A DNA stretch of 64,000 nt from Phoebastria nigripes (taxonomy: Eukaryota; Chordata; Aves; Procellariiformes; Diomedeidae), in the NCBI GenBank assembly GCA_035582835.1, contig JAYKAV010000888.1, forward strand, positions 303,380 through 367,379. The letters are read 5' to 3'. A model generated the notes under the pieces. That model had not been told where the DNA came from and searched no databases. It was given only the letters and a program-made list of their open reading frames with translations. The position numbers were made by a program, and so were the translations under genes. Below are positions 22,816 to 36,400 of this stretch, piece after piece. Position 1 is the stretch's first letter; every line of letters starts with the position of its first letter.

Positions 22816-25800
22816 GAAACCCACAAAATGTCAAGCATTTGAGTTACAAAGAATTGATGCAAATTATGGAACCATCCCATAAAGATGTTGTTTGATTTTT
22901 TTTTTATTCAATATTTTTTCAGAAATAAATAGGAATGCAATGTTTCACTACTAAACATTCCAAATATTTCTACAGCTCAATCCCTTCACCTTTGTGGGGT
23001 NTGCACAGAATGCAGTTGTTCATTTAACCAGCTTTGTCAAAAGGAGCTCCTATGCAAGAGTAGGAGCATCATTAGGGATGTTAGTCTCTTCAGGTTCCAT
23101 CTAAAAACAATGGGCTCTTTTAGAGACTGATTTAGACAAATTTTTATGCTGTGAATTCACAGTTTATAAGTTGCACTCATTCTCTGAATCAGTGTCTGGA
23201 GGAGCCTTTCTGTCCATTGGTTATAGAAAGACAAGTACAGTAACTGTTTTGTGGACTACTGTGATCCAGGACTTTTTAATACAACTTTGAGTTGAAGATG
23301 TCTTTCATCTTGCCCAATGTAATAGTATCGAGTTATCTGACTGCCATTTGGAAAAAATAGGACTGCATTGAGTGTAACTTGTTTGGTTCTTTTAACTTAT
23401 TCACTTATTGCTCAAGCCTTCAGCAATCCACTTCCACTTTTATATGTACCAGCTCACTGTCAGTTACCCCCGACATTCTTTCACTATTAATTGCCAATAG
23501 ATAAGGTCAGATATTCCTCTCACAGTGGTTATATATTGGGACCATGCCAGTTAACTGTTGAAGTTAAGGCAGTTGACTGACAATTTCCTATTTTTGTGTG
23601 AAGAAATCTATCAAAAGCTTTAAAGATAAATAAAAAGTCCCAGTTGCTGCATTAAGGTGGTAGGTGGTTTATTTACTACAGTGTAGGTAGGAGTGATGTC
23701 ATTACAGATAAATTACTCAAAAGGGATTTTTTTTTTTTTTTTTTCTTTTAATAGAAGGCCACAAGAACAATGAAGAACTGAATACAGATGGCATAAGGCT
23801 GTCAGTAGTAGTCAGTCACTCAATCCATACAGCCTGCTTGAAATGCAAAATTACTTTAACATTCAGTATCTGTACTGCATATCTAACAGTGACTAGTTTA
23901 GAATTCTGTGAGGAGTCAGAGGCTTTGCTTGGATAGCGTAACTTTCTCATCCATACAGGGTTTGTCTGCAGCTCGTTATGTTTGGACTGATTTCCTTGAA
24001 TATCTGTTCAGTTCTAAGTATCTCCAAATGCAGTGATCAACTCTGCTTAGCCCAGGTTCATGTCCTGCCTTCACCTTTGTGACCAAGTTAAAGAAACTAA
24101 AACCAGAAAAGGTAGCACGTTCACCCTTGAAAGAGCATTGGAGTGTTTCGAGGATTTATTAATGACAGATTCAACTAGGAGGGCATTAGTTTTCACAGAA
24201 CTTCGGCAGTTGTAACTAATGCAAGCTTGATTTCATGTAGCTGCCCACTCCATAAACCGCTTCTTGTTTGTACAGTTCATTCCATAGTAGACCTCTCTGC
24301 CTTCCCCAGTTCCTGTTTTTCCTCATTAGCTACTTGATGTGCCAGAACATAGTATTAGAAGTGGACACTGTTAAAAGTTTGCTATGGCAGGTGATGAAGG
24401 TTATCAATTTATGTTATAAATGAATGCATGTCATGGCATGTACACAAGTTCTCTGAAGTCAGTAATCTCAACAAATCAATCTTAGGACCCATTGGAACTG
24501 TTGCCTATACTTTGATCCTGGGAAAGAATCAAACCATTCAATCTTAGGGATGCTGGGAATGATAAGTTTAATACAGTGACAGGTACATGCAAAAATACTC
24601 TGAGCCCAAGTTTTCTTTTTTATCACTTTCAAATTTACTCCTTATGTATTAACCCTTCACACAGGGCACAGTTTAATACTTAGCATATGTATTCATAGGA
24701 TAAAAAAAGAAAATAAGTCTTTCCTTTTCATAAGTAAAGGAACATAGAATCTAAGAATTCTTGTAACTGTACTTGGAACAAGTTCACGGGGGCATCCAGA
24801 AGTACATGAAAAAGCAGTCCAAGTCATTTTGCTTCAAGTCTTGATACTATCTTAGTAGTGTTGATGCTATCTAGATAAGCCTTGATTTTTTTTTTCTTCA
24901 GCAAGTGGTAGGAGCAAGAAGCTGTATATTAACCTCTGGCCTAGAGAATCTGAATAGGAAAGAAATGAGAAGTAACATAGGGTCAGAGTGCTCATTAAGT
25001 AAATAGGTTGCTTGTGATTTTGAATGAATAAATGTATTTATTATTTAGCAACTCNGGAACATTTGGATGTAATTGCAGAATATTTCTGTTCTATGTTATT
25101 CAATGAAGGTATATTGTCAGGCAAGGAGGTGATGAGACTCAGGGTATGTTTACATCTTATCTTGCCTACTGTTGCACAGTAGGCTAGCCTGCACCAAGCT
25201 TTGTGCTGCTGCTACTTTAAATGAACCAATTTAAAGATGGTTTTGAAATATCTGCACTAGTTTAGCTATATGAATTGTCCCATTGGACACACTCCGGGCA
25301 TCTGCTATTGGCTACTGTTAGACACAGGATATGGGGTTAGATATCCTTTGGTTTGATATGGCACAGCTGTAAGCTATTGCCAGGCATGAGTGAGGCACCT
25401 TAAGTTTAAAAAGAAACAAAAGAAAGAGCCCCTGTGTTTAAATTCCGAAAATTCTTTCAGCTATCAGCAAAACTTGTGCTCCACCACACTGCAGGAGTAC
25501 TAGAGATGAGTGAAGAAGAAAGTAGTATTGTTCATAGGTTCTGTATAGTGGGCAACATTGGGGGATTAATCAACCCCCAAAGGTTTTATTTTAGCTTTCT
25601 AAGTTTTAAAAAGCCTGAAAGCTTTCTCTACAGAACAGCACAGGTGAGTCTGTTCTTGGAGTGGGAGCAGCAAATGCTGTCAGGTTTTTCTGTTGTCCTC
25701 ACAGATTTGGGCATTTGGGTATTACTTCTTTAAGTGACCCATGTGCAGCCTTTGACACGTCTTCAAGAGCTGCTGTACAATGATGTATTGGCCCTGTATT

Positions 25801-27401
25801 TATAAAATTCAGGAAAACTGAGACATTTTTGTCAACTCGTTGCACTTAAGTGGCTTGGCAAGTTAAATGAGGTATTTAGGGAGTGGTTACTTGTGGCTAT
25901 CATTGGCTTCTTTTACAGCACAACCACTAGCTCAGTATCAGTCAAATGACTTTTCTGACCCTCCGACAGTGTGGGGCCCAGCAAGCACTTTGCGGTTCTT
26001 TCATGCATGAGAATACGCATCCATAATGGTAGTGAACTGTTGCTCTGTGCCTGAAATAATGTAATGCTCTTGGAGAACTGAGCTATCACCTCTTCTATCT
26101 TTTTTTTTGAAGGAAAAAAAACCAACAACACTCAAACCTGTTGTGTGCACATGGTAAATTATTTTTCAAACACACATGTGCTACTTTTTTTTCAAATGGC
26201 TATATAATGCCACCACAAGGTATTCAATATGTTGTAGGAAAATGTTTAGCTAGCAGGTTGCTTCTTCTGAAGGCCTAATAAAACCATATTAAGCTCATTA
26301 GCTGAGACTTTTATTAATGTTTTGTGCTTTTGTCTGGAGGCTAATCTGGAGGAAGGAAAGTGAGAGGAAAAATTAAAGATTTGAGGCTACTGCAGTTATG
26401 GTGGACATACGATTTACAGCTTAGCAGCTGTTGGCCACAGGAGAACATGTAGCTATTGAAGTTTTTCCAGACAAATACTTCTTTTAACAGATCTTTTTTT
26501 GCCATAAAATCACCTTTGGATCAAAAACTCTACAGCTTGGAAGAACTTCTCCTTGATTAAAACAGGATGCTGCTTCACATTCTAGTTGGATGTGATGCTC
26601 CTTCGGAGCCAGCGTAACTGAAAGCCAGATCTAATTATTTCACGCTTTTTTTTTCTTTTTTTGTAACATCATATTGAAATCCTACCAAGATTCTGTGGGT
26701 GAAGAATCCTGGTTACCAGCATCTGCAGTGTAAGCTGACCTGCACGTGGAATGGGGCAACAGAGGCTTAGTGTCCTTACTTAAGTGTGATTTAGGTTATT
26801 GTCATAGTCATTAGTTTTAATTCCCTCTGATAGGTCTTGTTACTCACAGATAGTAGATAACTTTCTGTTTGAATTATTCAATCATTCAAATGGATTCTAA
26901 GTCAAAAGGATGTATTCAGAAATTCTCTTCAGTGTGGGTAATCTTCATTGAGACTGTTCTCAACAGGCCATCGACTCTAGTGCTCACTTGAAAACATCGT
27001 TTTCATTTGACTGTGGTAGTTTGCTGTATGAAGTGACTGTGCTTTATCTAACAACTTTCAATCAAAACTTTTTTTCTGAAAAGGTGCATGTAACTTTGGT
27101 TTTTTTGAATAAAATTTTATGTAGGACATTTATATAAGGTATGCTGTGTTTGTAATTTTTTTAAAGGACAGGGTATGCAATCAAATATGCAGGATGCAGC
27201 TGACTTTGTGAATTATGCTTGTTTGCAGTCGATCAATGATGGGATGAAACCTGAAGCCTCAAATAAATCACAAACTTTTTTCTCAGCCTGGTCCTGCACT
27301 ACACACGTTTCTGAGAAACTTCACCCTCTCTTTGAGTAACAGTGTCTAGTGTGTATAAGAATATACTCAAGAATGCTTATTTTAAGTAAGTGGAACATTG
27401 G
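22816..27401. other. intergenic, no gene seen
   Basis: AT-rich sequence with a T18 run at 23727-23744 and shorter T runs near 22890 and 24888. No recognisable exon, RNA gene or repeat family was seen. The 99-codon frame at 25434-25733 starts at a non-ATG codon and resembles nothing I know. Confidence 0.7.
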
Positions 27402-27406
27402 ATGAC

Positions 27407-27981
27407 TGTCGTGGTTTAACCCCAGCCAGCAACTAAGCACCACACAGCTGCTCGCTCACTCCCCCCACGGTGGGATGGGGGAGAGAATCGGAAGGGTAAA
27501 AGTGAGAAAACTCGTGGGTTGAGATAAAGACAGTTTAATAGGGAAAGCAAAAGCCGTGCACACAAGCAAAGCAAAACAAGGGATTCATTCACTCCTTCCC
27601 ATCGGCAGGCAGGTGTTCAGCCATCGCCAGGAAAGCAGGGCTCCATCACGCGTAACGGTGACTTGGGAAGACAAATGCCATCACTCCAAATGTCCCCCCC
27701 TTCCTCCTTCTTCCCCCAGCTTTATATGCTGAGCATGACATCACATGGTATGGAATACCCCATTGGCCAGTTGGGTCAGCTGTCCTGACTATGCTTCCTC
27801 CCAGCTTCTTGTGCACCTGGCAGAGCATGGGAAGCTGAAAAGTCCTTGACTGGTAGACTACTTGGCAACAACTAAAAACATCAGTGTGTTATCAACATTA
27901 TTCTCATACTAAATCCAAAACATAGCACTGTACCAGCTACTAGGAAAAAAAATTAACTCTATCCCAGCTGAAACCAGGACA
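27407..27981 (-). mobile_element. solo LTR of an avian ERVL-like endogenous retrovirus
   Basis: The 575-bp element runs from TGTC to GACA, with the terminal TG...CA of an LTR, and is flanked by a perfect 5-bp duplication ATGAC (27402-27406 and 27982-27986). Five-base duplications are typical of ERVL-class integrations. Read on the minus strand, U3 contains a CCAAT box (27766-27762), TGATGTCA (27743-27736), which is one transition from a CRE, and a TATAAA-type box (27727-27721). A polyadenylation signal ATTAAA (27539-27534) follows about 190 bases downstream. The termini and the U5 stretch match a widespread avian LTR family that I know from memory. There is no internal retroviral sequence and no primer-binding site next to the LTR, so it is a solo LTR left by recombination. 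No protein is encoded. Confidence 0.92.
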
Positions 27982-27986
27982 ATGAC

Positions 27987-30174
27987 TAAGAATGCAAGTT
28001 AGGCAGAAAGAATTGGCTGTGCTTATCTTTTCTTTAGATGTAGATGAAGCTTATGTTCATGGAGTATTATGTACCAGGAATACAAAGCAGCACATTGTAT
28101 TTTATCAAATCTTATGTGTATTCTTAAAAGAATTGGTTGTTAAAATAGTTAATCAAATGATGGAGGGGAGGTGTCAAACTGAGATGATGGGCCCTTTTCC
28201 TTGCTCTCAGTATGTCCTCCTTTAGCAATAAAGCATAGTGTATTCTCTGAAGGGCAGAAACTGATCATTTGATTTCAGGAAACTAAAAATGCCCACATTT
28301 TCTCAGCTGTATCCTACTGAAGTTGGTATCTGCCTGCAGAGGTCTGTGACAGGCTTCTTTAAGAATGCTGCGAGACAGATGTGAAAAGATATACAAGATG
28401 ACCTGAAGGCAGAATGAGAACTAAAACATCTAGGTACAGCAAAGGTCTTGTCAAGATAAGTTGTTTCTAATCCTTAGGCACTTTTAGCTGCTGCAGTTCC
28501 ATGTTCCGTGCCACATGTGGCCATATTAATTCATTGGCCATATCTATTCATATAACAGAATGAGTTGCTGTGGTATTAGAGGAAGCGTACCTTAATACTT
28601 CAGGATTATGTATTTAATTCTGTATGTTCTTCATCCATATACTTGTTGTGAGGCCTTGAGCAAGTCATTTAATTTGTGCATCTCCTGTAAGCAGGATAAA
28701 ACCGTTTTCCCCAAAGTTGTCAGTATCTTCTGAAGACATATTCAAACATTAGTGTTTCTTTTTTGGCTATCTTGAACTTGGCTATCTTCAGCAAGAGGCC
28801 AAGAGCCAGTGTGGTGTTTGGCATTGATAAACACCTGACCCACCTAAACAATGTTAGCCAAGTTCCCATCTCTATTCAAGTAATCTTAAATGATAAGCAG
28901 CAATTGCTTCCTAAATACAACACTTCAGAGCATTTAGTCACACTAGGCAAGTGAGCATTGTCTTTGTGCATCTGATAATAATTTTGACCATAAACCAAGT
29001 GAGAAGAGAGGGTGTATCCTAGTTCATTCCTGAGAATCTTCTGCTAAAAGTGATGTCTGAGACATGTTTGACTATCACATATCATGGGGCAATATGAGAA
29101 AAAGTGGTAAAGCCATAGATGTATTCTGTCACAACTGGAGACAAAAATATAACTGGGAAAAGCTCGTGTTTTGCATTACCCCATGATGTGATTTGTCCTT
29201 GATCCCATGAATTGTTGTAGTTTCCAAGTAGAATGTAATTAGAAAGCATGTGGACCTCCATGTGGTGTAATTGAAAAATATGTTTAGAAAAATAAATGAC
29301 TAACAGCTAGCTTTTTTAGCTGTTGCTTTGAAATTCTCTAATTGGATTAATAGCAGATGGTGCCATTTCTATTGTCTTGCCTCAAAGCAGTCTTTACTGA
29401 AAAAGGAAGAAAAAAGTACTCTTTATGCCTAATTAGAGGACTGTTTCATCTGGAAAATGTTGCCTTTAGTAATCTGCCTCATAGCTGTTGTCAAATAGTG
29501 GTAGATGAGATAATTTCACTGATTCATAGATCTTTCCTAGAGAATATGGAATGCAACTTGTTTCCAATGAAAAGTAAAACTGTTACCTTGCTGTATTTTT
29601 CCCTCTGGTAAGTAAGAGCCACCATTGAGAGATGATGTCTCTCCAACACGTATTTGTGCGGAAGACCCTTTGACTTATTCCTCTAGAAGTTGAAATGTAA
29701 TATTAATTTTCTTTGGGTTTGGTGAAAATGTATTGTAACACTGTGGTTTATGTAACTTATCTTAAATTTTCCTTTTATCTGCTTCACTAACAGGTTACAG
29801 TACTCTTTCAGTTGGGACATAAGCTGTGTGCCACATTCAGTCAGTAAATAGCTTAAACAATTTCTATCCTAATTTTTGTGGAGGTAAAATTTCTGCTTGT
29901 AACTATTTAATTAGTTATCTTGTCTAGTTGATGAATCTTCCTGAATGCTATATGACTAATCATTTGTTGTTTGGGTATAAATAATTAATCCTAGCAAGTG
30001 GAGCATAACTTTGCAACAAGACTTGGGATATATCCTCAGGTGGAGAAGAACTCAGTTTTAGTATGATGGGAGCAAATAAGCAAAAATTTAGTCCTGAAAT
30101 AGTTGAGTTAACTTTAAAGGGGTGCGAGTACACTGTTTACTGATCAACTTCCACTTACTTTGCCCTATAAGGCT

Positions 30175-30236
<62 letters not shown>

Positions 30237-33089
30237 CGGGTCTATTAAGTCTGTTTTTATTATAAATGTTTAGGCTCTAAGATTCCTGTCAGAGACGGAT
30301 GAGTTTACCTGTCAACTTTGGGAGGAAAATCGTCCTGTCCTTGGATAAACTTGTGTTGTAGAATGCCGCATTTATGAAAAACTTCATTAAAGTTTCCTCA
30401 GTGAGGCAGGAGACTAAGATTTACAAGAGTAGAGAGGACACATAGTTGCCACGTAAGCGGCACATGAAGAGTAGACTTAGTTTCCCCAAATCTAGAACTG
30501 TCAACCTAAATTTTCTAAATGTCAAGGTGTCCAACAGTAAAAATCGCTAGCTGAGTGAGTGTTTGTTAATGTATGTGAATGGAACCTTTGGAGTCCTGAC
30601 AGCATTTGGCAATTTACTATCTGTCTTGTCTAAGCCATAGCAGGACTTATATATTTTGTTTGCCTCTACCAGCATTGATGCACATACAGTGTGCCATTAT
30701 TACACTGAAAAGGTTGTGGTAATGCCTCTTGCCAGTTGAAAAATATCTTGGAAAACAAATGCAGCTTTTAGACAGTTCTGCTATAGTTGTTGCTTACTAA
30801 TTTAGGGAAATTTTTGACACACCTATTCCCAGAAGGGAATAATTTAAGCTTTTCATGTTAAGGATTTGTTTTGTTTTTATTTGCTCAACAAATTGGCCAC
30901 CAAAACTGTTAGACGGTAAATGCAAATACTTGCACAAATTTGTATTTCTCAAATCTAACCACTTGTACTGATTGCCAAATGGATACAGTGTGTACAATGG
31001 TTTATTAAGTGTTATACACTGAATCAGATGCACGTAAAACGTCATGCAGTGTTTGAATTTTCTGTAATGGACAGGAAAGACTTCTTTAAAACAACTATTT
31101 CTTTTTCATATCACTTACACAGATGTATTTTGCAATGAAAAAGGCAACATTTCAAATTGCAGTTGTTTACTGAAGTAATAAGAACATCTGTGATAAAGCT
31201 GGAGAGGAAGAGTTGTAGTAAAGTTAACCGTAATAGAAACATATCAAGCAGCTTGCCATTTGTGGTATTGATCAATAAATATTCTCTTTTAGGCTTTGTT
31301 ACAGCTTCCTAACCTCTCTGTCTGGGAATAGTCTCAAAAGGAAGTATAATGATTCCTTTTCCTTTAATGGCTCTCCTGTGGACCGTGGAGTTCCAATGTC
31401 GGTGATTAAATGGTAATCACTATCTATATGCTGGTTTTTACTGTAGAAAGGTACTGCTGTCATGTAACTTTTCTGTTTTGCCTTCTGCAGTGAGATCTTG
31501 CAGCAAGAGGTATACTTACTCATAAACTTTCACACATTCCTCTCTTCAGAAGTAGTGGAATGGTGGGCCTGATCTATACAGCATATGCACTATTCTGAAC
31601 GCTCTTGAGTAAAAATTTGTTAGCAACAATGCTGAACATGGGACAAAATAGTGTTCTGAATGATCAAGGTTAAGTAATGAAACACCACATGAATTTACCT
31701 AAACAAAGCAGCTGGATTTAGGAGTTGGAAACCAAAGATTTATAACTCGGATAAAAAAGTAATTTACGTTGTTGTACATTTCTGAGTTTTTATTGTTTGG
31801 AATTAAGAGTTATCCTAGTTTTACAGTGTCATCTGTTCACTTCTGAAGGATACATTTATATTTCTGTTTTGGACAGCTGTATTAGTGACATCATTGCTGC
31901 AGCATGTGTTTATAGAAATTGTCAGGCTTGAAACCTATTAAGAGGTTTTTAGGCCTTGGTTAACTATGTCTGGTTTTAGATTTCAAGGTAAGCGGTGGGC
32001 TCTCTAGGGGTGATGCTGCTTGAAGCTACAAAACTGGCTGTGTCTATATTGAATCCATATTGTAGATACTGATGGTTTGGAATGTTCCCTGATGTAATTG
32101 GTTAAGTAAGCAAAGTAAAAGGAAGTCATGAACTTGTGTTGAATTTGTCTGTATATACTGGAGTTGCTTAATGTGTTTCTTCCAGAGGGATGCAAAGAAG
32201 GGCCTGCATGAAAGCCAGAATTGTGCTAGTAGATGTTAGACTGTGAATGCCTCTCCAGTTGTGCTTGTATAACTCTGCCCAACAATGCTTGTGTACACTG
32301 ACATCCAATTGATTGACTCTTTGCAGTCCTCAAGAATCCACTCTAGGCAAGAGAAGTAAACTGAAAATGTACAGAACATACTCAGATTTTCTTTCAGGAG
32401 CTGGTCAAACACTTGTCAAAAGAAGTTGATGGCTGAAGCCCAAAAGAGAAAAGCAGCCTCTTCTAGGTAGATCCAGGGGTTGGGTGGTAGAAGGAAGGGA
32501 TATAAACATCTGGTGGGAAGGAAGGATAAGAATGGAAGAGAGCAAAGGGCAGGCTCACAGCATAGGTAATTCACATATGCCCTGTGATGCATGAGGCAGG
32601 GGTTGGGACTCAAGCAGTTGTCTGTGCAGATTGCTGTACAAAGAAATCTGAGAATTATAAACAGAGGGGAAAAGGATTTTTTTTTTTATGATGTTTGGTT
32701 TTGCCCTGGTGTTTTCCTTTTTGATGATGTGCTGTTTATTTAAATCAATTTACATCAATTGCAATTAGGGAAATTAGTTCACTCAATCATGTATTTTACA
32801 TTAACTTTCCCACACTTCAAGGTGGGGGCTTTGCTGATGTTTGATAGCCTGTAAAATTTGAAAACTAGACCACCTTGCTGTCAAATTTAGACTGAAGTTT
32901 GTGTTGGAATAATATTTTTGTAATGATAATGCAATTAGAATGTTAGTAAATCCTAAATCTCACATGTACTTCTGGAACTCTGGCTGTTACTGGTAGAAAA
33001 GCAAACCTCTTCTACAGCCTGATTCTTTTACTGAAGCTGTGTATTTCAGTAAATAGTTAAACTTGGTTCATCAAGAACTAATCAAGAAA
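27987..33089. other. intergenic, no gene seen apart from a T56 run
   Basis: AT-rich DNA after the LTR. The one notable item is the T run at 30178-30233, listed separately. Frames of 60 to 84 codons on both strands look random. Confidence 0.7.
30178..30233 (-). repeat. T56 homopolymer, possible poly(A) tail of a minus-strand retrocopy
   Basis: Fifty-six uninterrupted T on the plus strand. On the minus strand this is an A run preceded, 22 bases upstream, by AATAAA (30261-30256), the spacing expected between a polyadenylation signal and a cleavage site. That suggests the 3' end of a reverse-transcribed mRNA. I found no convincing target-site duplication and no recognisable coding sequence above it. 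A purely slippage-grown homopolymer remains possible. Confidence 0.5.
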
Positions 33090-33430
33090 GTCAGGGCCCT
33101 CAGGGCACCAACAGGCTTTAATGGTCCTGACCAGCCTCACCTGGGACCCACACATAACCCTGCCCATGTGCCCAGGAGCCTCATCTAAGCTCAGCCTGGG
33201 GCCTTCAATTCCTGCCTAAGCTTTATCATAGGAGTGCCTGTTTCTGGCACCGGCTCCTGGAGGGATCTCAGCCCTATTCTGTAGGTAGCTTATCTCCTGC
33301 ATGGACCCCCTGGCCATATATTGTAGCCTTATCTCCTTTTGCTCCTGCCTGGGGTCCCTGGGTGGACGTGGCTCCAGGTCATACTTTTTGCGTGGCAGGT
33401 TCTGCTGCATTGTTTTTGACAGTAAGACTT
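33090..33430. repeat. GC-richer repeat-like block, family not identified
   Basis: From about 33090 to 33430 the base composition shifts abruptly to GC-rich, with many CCTG, CAGG and CCC words, inside AT-rich flanks. It resembles an old interspersed repeat that I half-recognise from bird genomes but cannot name. No clear TG...CA ends or target duplication were found. An 87-codon plus frame and a 99-codon minus frame overlap here and contradict each other, arguing against coding. Confidence 0.4.
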
Positions 33431-36400
33431 TACCCCTGTGTGTTGGGAATATTTTAAAGGAGTGGCAGGGAAATGTTGAAAAGAGGAATTTAATTTTTTC
33501 TGGCAGGTTCATCAAACTTAATTATTCCAGAACCGAACACCTTAACAAATTTGTGTTCATGTGATATATGGTCTATGATTAAGTTGACAAAAGTCAAGTT
33601 CCTGGTATATGCAGGAACTGCTTTTGCTGCAATATGTGCAAAGTAGCCTTCCAGTTTCATTAAAGGGTTAAGAAGTGGTACCAAAGCTTGCTTAACACTA
33701 TGCCTAGCTAATCACCAGGACCGGAAGACTAGCCTAAAGCCTTTTCTGTGAGCCTCACTGATAATGAGTGACTGAGTTGAAATAAACTTCTCAGCATTTC
33801 AAGTTCTTAAGCAGTTGTGTGTACTAATGTAAATATATGTGTGTGCATGGATCTGCAACGTTAGTTACCACTGGATGAGGGATTTCTATTCATTTCTTAA
33901 CAGCCACTGCAGTAGAAAAAAAATTCCTAGTAGAAGCATAACAGGGGTATAAGTTTCTTATGCTACCAAGAGCCATAGTATGTACAATTTTTGGCATAAG
34001 TACTGGTGCTGGCGTCTTATTTCACTCTGGCCATAACTTGAACAGGAGAACAATGTTAAACTGATATAATGGTGAGTGGTTTGCCAGGGTATCTATGTCA
34101 GACCTTNACTAGTGGGTATCTAGTCTCAACCACTTCCTTTTGTTACTAGAATCAAATTTTCAAGTGCTGATTTTCTTCTTTATTGCTGGATTAAAACATA
34201 ACTTCTCAGAGTTCCAAAAAATCCTTGATCCTTTATAGCAGCTGTCATGGAGCTCATCCTAAATCTCCCAAAGTTGTTCCATTGACTCCACTTTCTGTAG
34301 TGGTGTCTGTGCTGGTTCAGGAGCTGCTTAGTTTCCTGGACTAGAGCAAATATATCTAAATCAGAAGGTCATTACCCAGGCTGGCCCTAGTACTGCTACG
34401 AAGGGTAGCCAAATAGTGCACAAGGATGCCTTAAGCTATTATTTCTGCATAGCTCTTCCTGTGCCATGTAGATGTACCAGTTCATGTGAATCTTCATTCT
34501 AGAATCATTAAATCTGTTTTCTAAGGATACAACAATCCTGATTTTTTTACCCAAGACGACTAGCTGTCTATTCTTGACAGTTCACTACATTATTTCCAGT
34601 ATCCTTTGCTAAGTCTGATAGAGATCTGGTATAGATCTTAAAGGGTTGAAGTCTTTCCACCTAGGGGCTTTCAATTATTTAAGTCCTTAATGGGGTGGAT
34701 TTTTTTCAAGCTATCCAAACTATAAGAGCTGAAAGGTGAATCATAGACAAACAGCAATTTCTAAGACAAAGACAGGTAAAGATATGGATATGTGCTTGAA
34801 TGGAAAATTCCACTGAAAGCTTATCTTCTGTCTTCTCTTCTATGAAATTCTGCCAGTAACTTAAACAATGAAAGCTTTGCTTCCAGCAATGAAGTCATAA
34901 TACTATCCTCTGGCAAAAATTACCTCTTCCAGGTTCTGAAAGCAATACTCAATAGTATGCTGCTAAGTATGTTACTGAAAAGCTGGCATTGCAAAATTAA
35001 GGTGTAATAACTGATCAAGCAGTTTACCACATCCTGAACTGAATAAAAATGTTCATGTCAGCTGTTTCTGTAGCTGGCTCATTTACAAGCGTGTGCGATC
35101 ATGGAGAAGGGGTTAGAGTAGAAAAAACGTGAAGACAATATCACTAGCACTTACCTTGCTTATCACTGTTCATCTGGTATATTTGTATGGGGTACCAAAT
35201 AAGTAGCTGTATTTTAAAGGAAAACCTATGTTGCATTCTTATTGCTTAAGTAATTTATAGTGTTGCATCACCAAATATCCCTATGCTTGCCCTGTAATTC
35301 TGTGCTTCTATGTTAATTTTCACAGCTGGATCTCTTTTTATTTAAGTGAAATTCAGGGAAAATGGCATAGTAATTGACAACTCAGAGATCATGCTGCTGT
35401 TGCATTTAACAAGCTTTATTTGCCAGTTCCCCAAATCAAAATGTTAGAGCACCTGTAATTGTTGGAAGGAGATGTTTAGCATTTCTGGCAAGTTCTACTT
35501 TTCTTTTTTTCAGAGTGTATCCTTGCTTCCTGATCACTTTTTAATGTGATCAGCTACCATGGGACTGGAACAATTCTTGTGTAGTGGGCAAAAGCCAATC
35601 TGGAGACAACAGGGTCTCATGTGCATCTGAACTTTTGTTTTAAGGCAAGGCCTGATAGATAGAAATACTTATGCTTTTGAAGCTTTATCTTGCTTAATCA
35701 AAATCAGGCAAGATCAAAATCTTTTTTTCAATGCCAGAGATGCACTGACTGGCAGATGTCTCTTGATCCTCTAGGGGCCTGGGTGGGTTTTTTTGTTTTG
35801 TTTTCTTTCACAGACTCTTTAATCATAGCAAGTGTGACTGGGGTCTCAAACACGTAATACAGAAGTGTTCCAATGCTTATGAATTTTTAAGATCTTATCC
35901 GTCATATGAAAATATAATTAGGTCTGCCAACTCCTGAATTTTCCTTCCTTCAAGTTTTCTTTACTGTTAGTGGGGGGTCCAAAGCCATTTGCCTTTGTGT
36001 GTCTGTGGAATGATCCTTTCATCAGAGTCTGTAGGTACTAGTTGTTATGTTTCATGAGACTGAAGCCTTGACCATATGCAAAATTAATGCCATACTTATA
36101 GGTAGGACAGTGATACAAAGCAGAGATTGTAAGGAACAGTATAGAGCCTGGAGAGGTAGCCTAGAGATAGTAGGGTGGGGAAAAAATGGGGATAAAAATA
36201 ACAAGACCATATAAGAACATAGCATGAATTGTATTAACATCATAACAGATCCTTCACTCTAGAGCTGTACTAAGAATTTATCATCAGTTTTTCAATTTCT
36301 GTTCCAAACTGGACGCACCCAACAGATAGTGTCAAAAACACTGCATGTACCACAATGCTATTACTTTAAAAAACAACAACAACAATAAATCAGCATCTTC

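Noticed and set aside
31923..31932. AGGCTTGA matching the bases left of the T56 run, as a target duplication 1.7 kb away
   Set aside because: Eight matching bases over such a distance can occur by chance and the sequence between holds no recognisable transcript, so it is kept only as a lead and not as a feature.
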